A DNA stretch of 64,000 nucleotides from Theileria orientalis strain Shintoku (Eukaryota; Apicomplexa; Aconoidasida; Piroplasmida; Theileriidae): the NCBI RefSeq assembly GCF_000740895.1, contig NC_025261.1, positions 310,001 to 374,000 of the forward strand. Direction: 5' to 3'. Below the pieces are notes generated by a model. It searched no databases, was not told the origin of the DNA, and worked only from the letters and a program-made list of their open reading frames with translations. Shown in pieces: positions 1 to 11,122 of this stretch; positions within the stretch are counted from its first letter, which is position 1; every line of letters begins with the position of its first letter. A program made the translations under genes and the position numbers.

Positions 1-623
1 TGGGGCGCATCAACAAGTTCTGCGACTCGCAGCCCTTCAGGCGTCTGAAGCTGACTCAGGGGAACTACACCTGCATGACCAAGAACCAGATCCAGATCGT
101 GGTGGACTACCAGAACGAGTGCAGCAGGGTTGCAAAGGAGGCCGGCGCGGAGGGAGAAAAGGACGTGAAGATGGTGAGGGTGAGTCACATGAGGAACCTG
201 CACATACCGGCCTACAACACCAAGGCAATAAGGTACGACCTGGCGAACGTGTTCCTGGGGCAGGTGGTGGTCTACATAAGTCACAATGAAAAGGTCCCCA
301 TCGGCTCCAGGGGAGTGGTGGTGGGCATATACCCGAACGACTCGTCCTCCGAGGGGGAGGCAGACCAGCACCAGAGCAACGGCGCCCGGGGGGACCTTAG
401 GGGCCCCAAGGACAGCTCGAATATGACCCTGGAGGTGGTTTTGGACGAGGACTGCCTCTCAGCCTCGGACCTGTTTGGGCGCTGCAAGAAGATGAGGGGC
501 ATCTTCGTGGGCCTCACCGACGTGGTCTTCCTCTACCAGCAGGACCTGCTGGACCCGGAAGTCTACACGAGGGTGTACTCGAGACATGACAGAAACAACG
601 CAGACTTTGTTAGTTACGTCTAA
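1..623 (+). CDS. XRN1: 5'-3' exoribonuclease XRN1-like, C-terminal part (5' truncated)
   Basis: The frame is open from base 3 to the TAA at 621-623, so this is the last roughly 206 residues of a gene that begins outside the window. The segment AFTER the catalytic core is seen here: a stretch reading LGQVVVYISHNEKVPIGSRG followed by VVVGIYP matches the SH3-like domain that XRN1 family exonucleases carry behind the nuclease. XRN1 degrades decapped 5'-monophosphate mRNA in the cytoplasm. The catalytic residues are not in the window, so the call rests on this one domain. An acidic Ser-rich insert interrupts the domain before the final LEVVLDEDCLSASDLFGRC block. Another SH3-like RNA-binding protein cannot be fully excluded. 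Confidence 0.65.
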   Translation, partial: GRINKFCDSQPFRRLKLTQGNYTCMTKNQIQIVVDYQNECSRVAKEAGAEGEKDVKMVRVSHMRNLHIPAYNTKAIRYDLANVFLGQVVVYISHNEKVPIGSRGVVVGIYPNDSSSEGEADQHQSNGARGDLRGPKDSSNMTLEVVLDEDCLSASDLFGRCKKMRGIFVGLTDVVFLYQQDLLDPEVYTRVYSRHDRNNADFVSYV

Positions 624-679
624 TGTAGTTTACTTAACACGCTTACAAAAAATAAACATTAGTTTTTAAATACGATCAA

Positions 680-2735
680 TTATTTGCACACAATGTAGTG
701 AACTATGCGTTTGCAGCGCTGGTCGGATTTGTGGTTGCAGACGCGCTCTTCCCTTTTACAGGGGTATATACTGGCAAACGATTTTTTATCGGCGTCCTTG
801 TTCCATTCAATGGTCATACCTGCGAGTATTAAGTTTATTAGATGTGTATTGCTACGATACTTAACGTTATACGTGAACAGGTGTGTACGTGGTAGTAAAT
901 ATAATAACATAGAGTACTCACCGAATGCAATAGTTTCGCCGGGAGAACAACTTATCGATGATAAATCCGATTTCTTTACGACTTTTGACCTCGTGTTCAG
1001 TTGCTAAAATGAGTATATGTGCATTTACGGCTAACCCAGAATTTCTTCGTGCACACCATCCATGTGTATTCGACCTCGCCGTCAACGTCGCACTTGTTTT
1101 CCCCTGAAATTTCGTAGTTTTTAACAACTAACCCAGTTTGCACGGCTTCATTAGTAGATAGTTAGATTTATTATTAAAAAAGTACGAGCCTAATAGGATG
1201 CTGTAGTCACTATCACAGGCAGGTTCCTAAAAGTTTGGTTATTTGTTGAATTCGCACCTTATCCTTAGTTAGCTTTTGAGTCAAATTTATTAAATTCTCG
1301 CTCCTGCAACCGATCCAGATAGTCGAGTATAAAACTTCATCGTTTTTAGGAGATGAGCATTCAGTCCTAAGTATAAAAATTGTTCAGATTAACATACCTG
1401 TGAGTTGGACACTCTGTTACATTGTGTGTATTATCTTTTAGAGTTGACATCACGAAGCCGAACTGGATCGATTTGCCGTCTTTACATTTGAGACTTGTCA
1501 CGCCTTTGCCGCTTGTGCTCTCGATGTCAATATCCATCATCTGAATATCATTGTTGTTGATAAAAACGTACAAATTGTTCCGGTGTCAGCTGCATTTGAT
1601 TTTGGTAACGCAAATAGTCACTTTCCAAAATCACCTTTCCATAGTACAAGTACGCCTTGTTGTACGCTTCACGTAGGCTCTTATCCATAAAGTGTGAAAT
1701 CGGGGTAAATTCAGCCTTAATTGGCATTGGATGTTGAGAAACAGATTTTGACCATTCGATGAAATCCATGGTTTTACCCTTTCCATATATGTCACCTCCT
1801 AGCACGAATGTTGACTTCTTAGTGTCGAGCAAATTTTCGTTTGAGTTGTTGGATTTTATTACAGACACTTGTACGTTTGAGTCTATGTTGGAGTTCTTTA
1901 TCTCAGCTGACAGAATTGCCTTGACGTCCACTCCCTGGTCACTCAATTTCTTCTCCTGGTTCTTTTTCACTTCCATGGTTGTGAATATTTTGCCTCCTAA
2001 TTGCCATTATTATTGGTTATTAATCTTACCCAAGTATATTTTAGTTGCGACATGTGTTCCAAATGTGTTAAAAAGCTCCATCCAATGTGTTATTCCCATC
2101 TTGTAACAACTATTGTTTCCCGGATCTTCTCTGTACATGTATGGTTTACAGCTTGACTCGTTTTCAAGTCCTTGAAATTTATTTACTAAACGGTCCAACG
2201 ATGATTGAAACCCTAGCGTGAAGTCCCTATTTAAGAATCTGAAATTAATTTAATCTAACCATGGTAATGACGTTGATATACCAGCCACGTATTTAAAGCA
2301 ATAGGACTTGTTTATAAACATTTTGCTTGTTCCTGATTTTGATGCGCTGTCGAGTTTTTTGTACTTTGCCGAGGCTGCGAATTTAAGTGCGTCACCTGCC
2401 AGGTTAAATGATACGCTGGCATCAGCTGATAGTGATTTTAGAATTGAGTCGGATGAATTTATTTCATTCACCTAATCGCAATTATGATTACTTGTTCTTA
2501 CCGTTTCCACTTTATGGCAAGATGAATATGGTCTTATCCATCCTCCTACTGGCTGCAGGTATTTCATACTGTTGGATATGTTTTCCACTTTTTTATTCCA
2601 GTGCATTTGAATAACGTTTGATTTATACCCTGGGTCTAACAATGTTATATTATCTCCCATCGGATTTCCCTTTATTAGATCATAGCCAGCTCCAAGGTAC
2701 TCTATGTGTATTATTAATATGCTTAACACACACAT
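680..2735 (-). CDS. MACPF / perforin-like protein
   Basis: This is a multi-exon gene for a secreted pore-forming protein of the apicomplexan perforin-like family, which acts in membrane rupture during egress or cell traversal. Exon 1 starts MCVLSILIIHIEYLGAGYDL: a short hydrophobic leader, then the YLGAGYDLIKGNP opening typical of MACPF domains. The MACPF signature lies near 2030-2100 (THWMELFNTFGTHVATKIYL) and runs across a roughly 33-nt intron into GGK. Frames join in phase through introns of about 30, 33, 33 and 31 nt and one of 294 nt (1104-1397). After the domain comes a Cys/Trp-rich tail (ECPTH, CDVDGEVEYTWMVC, CSPGETIAFGMTIEW, YPCKREERVC) like the beta-rich membrane-binding region of these proteins. 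The stop is at 680-682. Two introns use GTTAG donors. The broken frames look like splicing, not decay, since every join keeps phase. Confidence 0.85.
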
Positions 2736-2785
2736 ATATATTTATGTACAAATGTGCATAAATAACAAGATTACTTATTTATTAC

Positions 2786-4030
2786 TTATACGCAAATTAA
2801 TTTACACTTTCTACCTAGTCCAGAGGGTATTTTGAACTTGCTGGTATACTCATCATGATCTCTAGCATCTGATTCCTCCTCGTCCTCATCTTCATTTTCG
2901 CCTTCGCCATTCTCTAAGTCAAAATCATCACCATCTTCATCATCATCTTTGTCAGAATGACGATCACTTTTGTCGTCGTCTTCTTCTTCTTCGTCATCTT
3001 CCTCCTCATCGTCATGTTTAACTTTCGGAGATTTATGTTCTTCTTCATCTTCATCTTCATCCTCCTCTACCTTTTTCTTTTTTTTAACAACAGAAACATC
3101 ATCTTCGTCATCGTCTAAACCTAAGTCAATGTCTTCATCATCTTTAGCACCTTTTTTACTCACACTCTTCTCATCAGTACCAAAAATATCGTCCATATCC
3201 ATATCCTCATCCTTTTTCGTTTTTTTCAAACTTTTTTCTTTACGGGCTTTAGTGTTTTTAGGTGGAGTTTTAACACTTTTATCATCTTCATCGTTTGAAC
3301 CAAAATCTATATCATCATCATCATCGTCGCCTCCTAATATGTCATCACCCAAATCTGAATCATCATCTGTTACTCCCTGGTCAGACTTTCCACTGCCATT
3401 CAATCTCTTATTAATTGCTTCAGTGGCCATTTGGGTCGCAATAGGAAGACCGTAGTCGGCAATTTTACCTGCAACACCAATTAAGCCTTTTTTCGCTTTC
3501 TCAGCAAAACCTTTACCTTTTGGAAATTCATGTTCTTCTTCATCTTCATCGTGTTCTTCAGTATCATTGCTACCTTCTTTGTGACTCTTAATCGGAACCT
3601 TTTTTGTTTTAGAACTTTTAGTAATATTCATTAGCCCCTTCATTGATGACTTTGATTTTTTCGAGTTACTATTAACATTTTTCTTATTTTTAAAATTGAT
3701 ATTAAATCTAGCAGCCTTCTTCTTTTCATCTCTTGGTTTTTCAGTAACTTTCGAATTTTTTGTTTTTGGTTTCAATTTAGAAACGAGGGAGTTTTTGATC
3801 CCTCCTTTGGAATTTTTAACTTTCTTCTGAATAAATGATTGACCATTTTTCACAGAATCCGAACCAACAACAGCAATTTCATTATGTTTTCTGTCAATAT
3901 GATGCTTTGTTTTAGAAAATTTTTCATCCTTAATTTTTAGCTTTCTTTGGTTCACCTCAGGGTGAGGCCTTGAATAACAGTATTTCAGAAAAAATAAGTT
4001 TATTAAAATAATATAATTTAATATCTTCAT
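2786..4030 (-). CDS. Secreted acidic/basic low-complexity protein, unknown function
   Basis: This is a single exon of 414 residues. Residues 1-20 form a clear signal peptide (MKILNYIILINLFFLKYCYS). Residues 25-150 are Lys-rich and strongly basic, with clusters such as KPRDEKKKAARF that could act as nuclear localisation signals. A short more ordered stretch follows at about 170-210 (GFAEKAKKGLIGVAGKIADY). The rest is long Asp/Glu runs broken by Lys patches, ending SKFKIPSGLGRKCKLICV. No enzyme or fold is recognised and no transmembrane segment follows the leader, so the protein should be exported from the cell or into a secretory organelle. It resembles, in composition only, secreted host-directed proteins of Theileria. 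The antisense strand has a long poly-Ser frame that is an artefact of the GAT/GAA runs. Divergent from the PheRS gene across a 205-bp spacer. Confidence 0.75.
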   Translation of the reverse strand: MKILNYIILINLFFLKYCYSRPHPEVNQRKLKIKDEKFSKTKHHIDRKHNEIAVVGSDSVKNGQSFIQKKVKNSKGGIKNSLVSKLKPKTKNSKVTEKPRDEKKKAARFNINFKNKKNVNSNSKKSKSSMKGLMNITKSSKTKKVPIKSHKEGSNDTEEHDEDEEEHEFPKGKGFAEKAKKGLIGVAGKIADYGLPIATQMATEAINKRLNGSGKSDQGVTDDDSDLGDDILGGDDDDDDIDFGSNDEDDKSVKTPPKNTKARKEKSLKKTKKDEDMDMDDIFGTDEKSVSKKGAKDDEDIDLGLDDDEDDVSVVKKKKKVEEDEDEDEEEHKSPKVKHDDEEEDDEEEEDDDKSDRHSDKDDDEDGDDFDLENGEGENEDEDEEESDARDHDEYTSKFKIPSGLGRKCKLICV

Positions 4031-4235
4031 TTTAAATAATCCATTATTTAAATTAATTTTATTTTATTTGTTATTATCCTTTGAAAAATTATTATTCACT
4101 TCAAGAATTTGATTCTTATTCAACAAAACCCAGTTTACTCTAAGTTTCTGTTTGACAATGAATGGTTTTGTTTTTTTCAATAAAAGGATTATATCTTAAT
4201 TATGTTTTGGCTCCTTAGACGTATGATTCAGCTTA

Positions 4236-5834
4236 ATGTGTAACATGTTTACAGGCTGGTTAATAGTGAGCCTTCTTGCTTCAATACTACATAAATTTGA
4301 ATCATCCGTACTCATTTGTTGTAAGATATTTCATACAAGTTTGTTTATGTTAAGAATCTCGGCTCTTAGGGTCAATCGCAGCTCAAATATCTCTGCTCAA
4401 CTGAAGCCGTGCTTCCTCAACACGTGCTCATACCAACCACTAAAATCGCAACCATTCAGACCTTACAAGACACAATCTGGTCTCAACTCAAACCTTAAAA
4501 TCCCTCAACATTTCCAGGATAAGATATCTAGAAGGTTGGATACGTCGCCATCCAATCCCATTGGAATCATCGCTCAACACATCAAGGATTTCTTCAATTC
4601 CTACCAGGATGTCGTTATTTCTAGCAGAAAGTTTGATTTTTTTACCGTTGAATCAAACCCAGTCTCAATAAGCCAAAACTTTGACGAGTTGCAGGTCCCT
4701 CTGGACCACGTGAGCAGAGACCCGAGTGACACCTATTATTTGGACCACGAATACATAGAAAAGTACAAAGAGTATAAATCTAAAGCGTATTTGGACATAA
4801 TAAACAGTGAAAAGAATGGAGTTTACGGAAGGGACTTGATTGAGTCGATGGCAAGTAGCTTCGGTCACTCGCGCTACAGGCTCCTTCCTACACACACCAC
4901 TTCACACATCACTGGGTTCCTGAAAAGGGGGATCCCACAAGCATTATATTCAGGTATTTAGACGCACATTTACGTTTACACTTCAGGCCAGGTGTTCAGG
5001 AGAGACGAGATTGACGCTCAGCACTACCCTGTGTTCCACCAGATGGACGGCTATCTGCTGTTCTCGAGGGAGGATGTGGAAGCACTGAGGAAGCTGGAGG
5101 AGTATAAGGGGTTTGGCGACTCTGAGGTCATTTTGAGACACCTGAAGCGCACCCTGGAGAGTCTGGTGTCCTACATGTACGGCTTCGTTAAGTTTGTGGC
5201 CAAAACGCCCTCAGAACACTACGAAAAGGTGCTTTTTTCAGCACTGGAAAAACAATGGGACGACAAGGCCACCTTTCCGTTTACGTACCCGTCGTCGGAG
5301 TATTACATCAGCAACGACGGTGAAATGACGGAGCTGCTGGGCTGCGGAGTCCTGAAAAACATTATCCTGGAGAACAACCTGCCTAAACGCGGCAAGTACG
5401 TGGGCGGCTGGGCCTTTGGCATTGGCCTCGAGCGGATGGCCATGGTGCTCTGCAAAATTTTTGATATTCGCCAGTTCTGGGAGACCGACGAGCGGTTCAC
5501 AAGGCAGTACGAGAGCTCCTACGCGGACGGGATTCTGCCGATTTTTTCAAAGTACAGCAAAAATCCACCGGTGACCAGGGACATCTCCTTCTACCTGAGC
5601 GACGCCTTCGACGAGGAGCGCTTCAAGAACGCGATCTTGGAGAACGGCAAGGGTTACGTGGAGGGAGTGGAGTTCATCTCAAGCTACTTCAACGATAAGC
5701 TGCAGAGGAAGAGTCTCTGCTACCGGGTTACCTACCGCGGATTCAACGAGAATCTGACCAACTCCTTTGTGAACGAGTTACACGACCTGGCCATCGATTC
5801 TGTTAAACATAGATTTAATTTGATAATTCGCTAA
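4236..5834 (+). CDS. Phenylalanyl-tRNA synthetase, organellar monomeric type
   Basis: Two exons (4236-4953 and 4987-5834, intron 33 nt) encode about 521 residues. The enzyme charges tRNA-Phe with phenylalanine. Class II motifs are visible: LLPTHTTSHITGFLKRG before the intron, then GQVFRRDEIDAQHYPVFHQM directly after it (motif 2) and GWAFGIGLERMAMVLCKIFD (motif 3). The C-terminus, from about YSKNPPVTRDISFYLSD to RFNLIIR, is an FDX-ACB anticodon-binding domain. This single-chain layout is that of mitochondrial/plastid PheRS, not the cytosolic alpha2-beta2 enzyme. The first ATG gives a hydrophobic segment (MFTGWLIVSLLASILHKFES) ahead of a basic Ser/Asn-rich stretch, which looks like a bipartite apicoplast leader. 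A later ATG at 4347 would leave only the transit-like part. Organelle assignment is inference; the enzyme call is firm. Confidence 0.93.
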
Positions 5835-5920
5835 ACAACGTGAATGCGTAAATTTATATGATACATTATTTGTGGTTTAAGGCTGTTATGGATTGTAGTG
5901 ATGCACATTCGCCTTGTGGT

Positions 5921-8900
5921 CTATATTCGCCACGGGATGTGGCAGCCTATGAACACCCAGGTGGACAGTATGTTTCCCACCAGAGGAAACACCCTCGCGT
6001 AGATCACGAACACTGAGTCGTCGACCTTGTTCACCAGGAACCTTTTGAACCTCCGGTCTGAGCACAGCAGGTTCATTATTTCGTTGACGTCGCTCGTGCA
6101 GAAGTGGATTGGTATTCCTATGAACGTGTGGTTCGCCATCACAGGCAGCCTCTTCTGCCACGCGTAGTGCCTCGCCTCGTTTTCGTAGTACCAGTACCAG
6201 CTCGAAGTCTCCTTCTTTTCGAAGACCTTGAACTCTTGCGGTATTGCGTAGTTTGAGTACACGTACTCGCTGTAGTACTCAGGCCTCGGTATCACCTTCT
6301 GCATGTCGTCCATGAAGCCCGGTATTCTGTACAGGTCCGGTATGACCTTTTTCACCCTGGATATTATGCCACTCAGCACGCTCTTCCTGCCCTTTATCAC
6401 GTACGCAGGCTGATTCATTTTATTTATCAGCTTCAGGTTCCTCTTCTCCACCTTCATTCTTATTCTGTTTGACACAGGCGCTCTGTTTTCCATAGGTGGG
6501 TTCATTCTGTGCGTTACTGCTCTTATTATCTCTGAGAACTGCGTCCTGGCCTCACACTTCTCACTGAATTTTGACATGTCTGACATTGGAGTTCTGGAAA
6601 GCCCTGGACTTGATGGCACACTCAATGGACTGAACTTTGAGTACAGTTTAACATCAGGGACCTCCAGCTGTACCACATCCTCAAATGCTGCGCAGTAACT
6701 TGGGACGATCTTGCCTTTACATTTGGGGATCTTCACGTGCTTGCTTTGCCTCTTTACCTTAATTTTTATTCCCTTCGGGGTTATGCTACATCTCTTCAGT
6801 GCACTAATCACACTACAGCTGTGTTTTGGGTTATCAAATGCGATTTTATCCAGCGGCTTCGATTTTTTCTCGTGCCTTCTGTGTCTTCTTCCACTCCTAG
6901 ACCTTCTTCGTGAAGATTTTTTGTTTCTTACTGGTTCCTCCTTTTTTTCAACTTCGGGCTGATCGTCCACCCCTTCAACTCCATCTTGTTCCACTACTCC
7001 TTGTTGATCCGGTTGCTCCTGTTTTTGTTCTTGGGTGTCTAAACCCTGTTCTTCCTGTTTATTTTCTTCTCCATCCTCTGGATATGGTTGTTGATCCTCC
7101 TCATCACCTTCCTTTTCCACAGCCTTTTCCGACTTTGTTGCCGATGCCTCTGTTGATGGTTCAGAATCCTCGTATTCTAACAGTGCCGATTTTTGCATTT
7201 CGTTGAGCATCATCTGGCCCTTTTCATTCTTTATCATCCTCTTCAGCTTCTTCCTGTTACTCCATCCCAGGAGGTTTGGTGGCATTCCCGGGTCAAATTG
7301 TGGGTCTAGCTTCTGTCTAAACTCCATCACTTCTAAAAACTTGTCCAGATGCTCGTGCATTTGCAAATCCTTTGAAATCGAACACCTCAACCCTCTCTGT
7401 GCCCTCATCAACTCTATCATGTCGCCCACTTCATTGACTATATCCCTGGCAGTCTCATGGCTATATTAAAATCATTCAATTATATATAGAGCAAGCGTGT
7501 AAATAATTATTGTATGTAAACGGTGTAAATAATAAATGTGAGCATTATGTGTATGATACACATGTACGTTGTTTACAATGACTTACCATGTATAGTCTGA
7601 TGGTGGCTCTGTTACTTGTATGTTTGACAGAAACTCATTTTCCAAAGGCACTTTCAGAAACGGTTTCCACTGCGACGGATCTTCTAAATCGTACAATATA
7701 CACGATGGATGGTGGTTTTGTATATTTCCCCAAAGCTGCTTATTATTAAAAACCGTTTCTATTGATGAATAAGGCAATGGTACCAATGTCTCATTTGGTA
7801 TCAACAAGTCCTATAATATCACGTTAGTATCAATATTTGATATTGCTTATCTGTTTGGGTGAATCTTACCTCTCGAGGCCTTATTTTCTTTACTGTTGAC
7901 CCAAATTCCAGTTTCTTCTGCGGGTTTTCGTATAACAGCTTGTTCAGGTTCTCCGTTATCGCCGACGTGTCGAAGTCCACTTCGTCTTGACGGTGCATCA
8001 GCGCCTTGAGATCCACCTTCTGGTCAGGCACGTAGTTACTTCCGTACATTTCAAACTTCGTCAGCTCGTGTGTATTCTGGTTTGCCTGCTGGAACCTTTG
8101 CATGTCCGAGGAGGGCTGAAACGTTACGGCCTGGTAATTTTCCAACAATGGCGCCTTCGCCTCGTTAACGTCCTCGTACATGTTTGCTTCGTAGCTCGCC
8201 ATGTTCCACCTTTTTGGCAGGTGCGTTATCTTCTTGTTTCCCGTTTCCCAAAAGGACACTGTGGAGTCCGAGTGTCTTGTCATCACCCAGCAGTGCTCCA
8301 CCATTCCGCCCTTGACGGTCCCCTTGCACACGTATGCGTCGTAGCCCAGACCCAGCAAACAGCTGCACAGCAGCAGCGTTCTGTCGTGAAGTCCGCCCTT
8401 CCTCGTCGTCAGGAACCTGGACGGGTGCTGCCACGATTCTATCTTCGCCAAGTCTCCCAGTCGCTCCACTGAGTCGTCCTTCAACCCGAAATTGGATATC
8501 CAGTGCAGCAGGTGCCCTGGAGGCCTCAACACTGACGACACTTGTATCGGCGTCACAAAACGCGACAGTAGTATCACCTCAGATGGGAACACATCGCTCG
8601 AAAGCGCGTTGTTGGCCGTCGTGCTCAGGAACCTTCTGTGCGGGAAGTTCGACAGCGTCTGGTCTCTGTACATCTTCTGCCACAGGTCAAACTCTCTGTC
8701 CCAGCGCCTTCTCAGGTCCCTATAGGTATCCGACTTTATCTGCCTCTTTTTATCGTTTGGGATCTTCAGGTCAATTGGCATTGGCGGCAATATGTACATT
8801 TCAAAAGTGATAGAGGGCTTAGCTCCTCTATGAGGCACTGTGTATCCCGTCAGGGTCAGCGTGTCTGAGTATACCTTCGTCTCGTACCTCTTGTCTATGT

Positions 8901-10780
8901 CGTTTGAGAACCCTGAGTATGTTACGAAGTCGTTCTGGTCCCCTGCGTCCTTGTTTCCCAGGGGCTGCTTCGATGGCTCTGTGTATATTCCGTCCACCAG
9001 GCTTCTCGAATCTATGTAGCCCTCGTTGAACAACCTGTACAGTGGGACCTCCACTGCTCCCAGGAACTCACTGGACGTGTCTTCGCTGTCCCAGACCTCC
9101 ATTATCACAGGGCCTTTTGACGCCAAGTCCATCGGCAGGCTGTATTTTACGAGCGGCGGGATCACCAGCTCCGAGGTGTCCACCAGGTGTATCGGGAAGT
9201 ACATGTTCTGGTTATACACTGGACTCGTAGTCGACTCCATTGTGCACGTGAAGTTTACGATTCCATCCCACTTCACCTTCACCAGCGGGTCCGACGAGTA
9301 CGTGTCCGTGTTCGTTGCCGGCAAGTTTTCGCATCTCAGCAGCCTTATCACCAGGTACTGGCAACTCTTGTCGAGGTGCGTCAGGAGCGCCGAGCCTGAT
9401 ATTGGCTGCACCAGCCTCTTCTTCACATAGTCTGCATGCTGCAGCCCCGCGCTCTTGTGCGAGCACCTGATGTTCCCCTGGATCGTCCCTATTTGCATAT
9501 TCTGCGTTCCAATTGCCAGCTTCTTGACTATTCCTCTCACCAAGGGATACTCTCTTACTGACTTCAGCGACATTACGCACGTTCCCAGGAGCGTCACTGA
9601 CTTTCTCCAGAACTTCTTCGTCACGCTGTACACCTTCACTGTGAAGTACGAAATCTTCAACTGTCGAAACGTCCCTGTGAATGTAAAGTGCCCTGGACTG
9701 GCCCAGTAGTCGTCGTACGACATCATTGCCGTTTTCGTCACCCACCTGCCTCCCATTGACGTCTGCATTGATATTTTTATCGTTTTCGGCGCGTTTACTG
9801 CCGCGTCCGACACGTTTGCGTTCTTCGTGAACCACCAGTTCTCGAAAACGAACAAAAAGTCAAATATCTCCTCCAACAGCATCACTACGTTCAACTTGTG
9901 CAGTGGTATATTGTTTTCTGACTCCTCAGTTATTGCATTCTTCTCCTTCTCTCCCTCCTTTATCTTCGGCACCGTCATGTTCAGCGACATTGTGAAGCTC
10001 GACTTGTTGTTTATTATGTCAAAAAACGTCAACGTTTGCGTCGCGTGCAGTGTGTTCAGCGTGAACTTGTGCTTTTTCCACATGTCTATCTTGACAATAT
10101 AGTTTTTAAACTCTCCGTACGGTATCGTCAACTTCTTTCTCTTCCAGAGGAAAACTACACACTATTGACTCCATACTAACTTACTTGGCACCGTGAACGT
10201 GTATCTCTCTCCCTCCTTCAGGCTATACAGTGGTGTGTACATCTTCATTTCCGGGAAGCTTGAGCTTGCGTGCGGGTTCACGTGACCCACCTTGATAGAG
10301 TAGAAATAATTTTGAGGCACATTTTCCATGTTGTGCACTGACGATATGTAAAACACGCTCAGCCACGTCCTCGGCACTATGTCGAAGTTGTAAAACGCAT
10401 CGTTCGCTATCCTTCCGTATGCTCTTATGTATTGTAGCCGCTCCCATTCGTTAGCGTACTCAAACACATCGGTTTCCGATTCCTGCTCATCAGAGTACTC
10501 CGTTTCAAGATTTGTTCCTTCATCTTCCTTCTTTTCTTCAGCATCGTCTCCTTTTAATCTCCTCTCCTATATATTTGGTGTTAGCATACTTGCATACCTC
10601 AACATCTGAGTCATCTCTATATTTTCTCGACAACTCATTATCAAACAGGTCTATCGACTTATATCTTCTCTCATAGTCTGAATCCTTTTCCGATTCTTCG
10701 TAGCTGCTATCCAAACTCGATTCATATATGCTATATTCTGATGAACTTTTACGACGTTCCCAAACTTCAACTATACCCAT
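5921..10780 (-). CDS. Large C2 and transglutaminase-like domain protein, CC2D2A-like
   Basis: At least five exons join in phase to about 1,560 residues, close to the size of CC2D2A. Order: acidic Ser-rich N-terminus (MGIVEVWERRKSSSEYSIYE), a globular block near 10160-10470, C2-type regions in the 770-residue exon (KSCQYLVIRLLRCENLPATN, later PPLVKYSLPMDLASKGPVIM), then a transglutaminase-like fold (GGLHDRTLLLCSCLLGLGYD, EHCWVMTRHSDSTVSFWETG). A disordered Glu-rich, basic linker follows. The end has GIPIHFCTSDVNEIMNLL and ARVFPLVGNILSTWVFIGC, as I recall the CC2D2A C-terminus. In ciliated organisms CC2D2A sits in the ciliary transition zone. Alternatives are CEP76-like or the apicomplexan DOC2-type C2 proteins used in exocytosis. 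Introns include about 31 nt (ends at a tatatag) and 58 nt. Gene reality is firm; family name is moderate. Confidence 0.8.
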
Positions 10781-11122
10781 TTCTAGTTACTTCTATATTT
10801 TACACATCTATTTTTTAAACACGCGGTTACATTTAAATTACCATTTCACTTACTTTTAATAACTATTTTACAGGAATACATCACTCTTCATTTAATTTAA
10901 GGGCATTATTACACCCCTAAAGGTAGACATACTATTTTACACAAAAGTTTAACTATAATACAATTTAATTAACTATTTTACATTTAAACTTTAGTTAATA
11001 TACATTTTAATTTAAATTACTCATTTTCAAAGACTACTCAATGGCATGTGTTTGTAGTGATGTGTAATGCTCTAATTACACAATTCCATTACAAATTCGG
11101 GAATTCCTCACTTCGGTTCCCA
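10781..11122. other. AT-rich spacer between two minus-strand genes
   Basis: About 340 bp upstream of the C2-protein start and downstream of the DHODH stop. It is AT-rich with short T and A runs and contains no open frame of note, no repeat array and no RNA gene that I can see. It must hold the promoter of the C2-protein gene and the 3' end of the DHODH transcript. Confidence 0.6.

Noticed and set aside
998..1000. TGA taken as the end of the perforin-like protein
   Set aside because: A GTTAGC..TTTTAG intron and a further exon give more Cys/Trp-rich C-terminal sequence typical of the family, ending at 680.
998..2735. Perforin-like locus considered a pseudogene
   Set aside because: All frame breaks coincide with GT..AG segments of 30-33 nt whose removal restores the family motifs in phase.
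2970..3455. Long plus-strand frame of almost pure serine
   Set aside because: It is the antisense of GAT/GAA runs in the secreted acidic protein on the minus strand.
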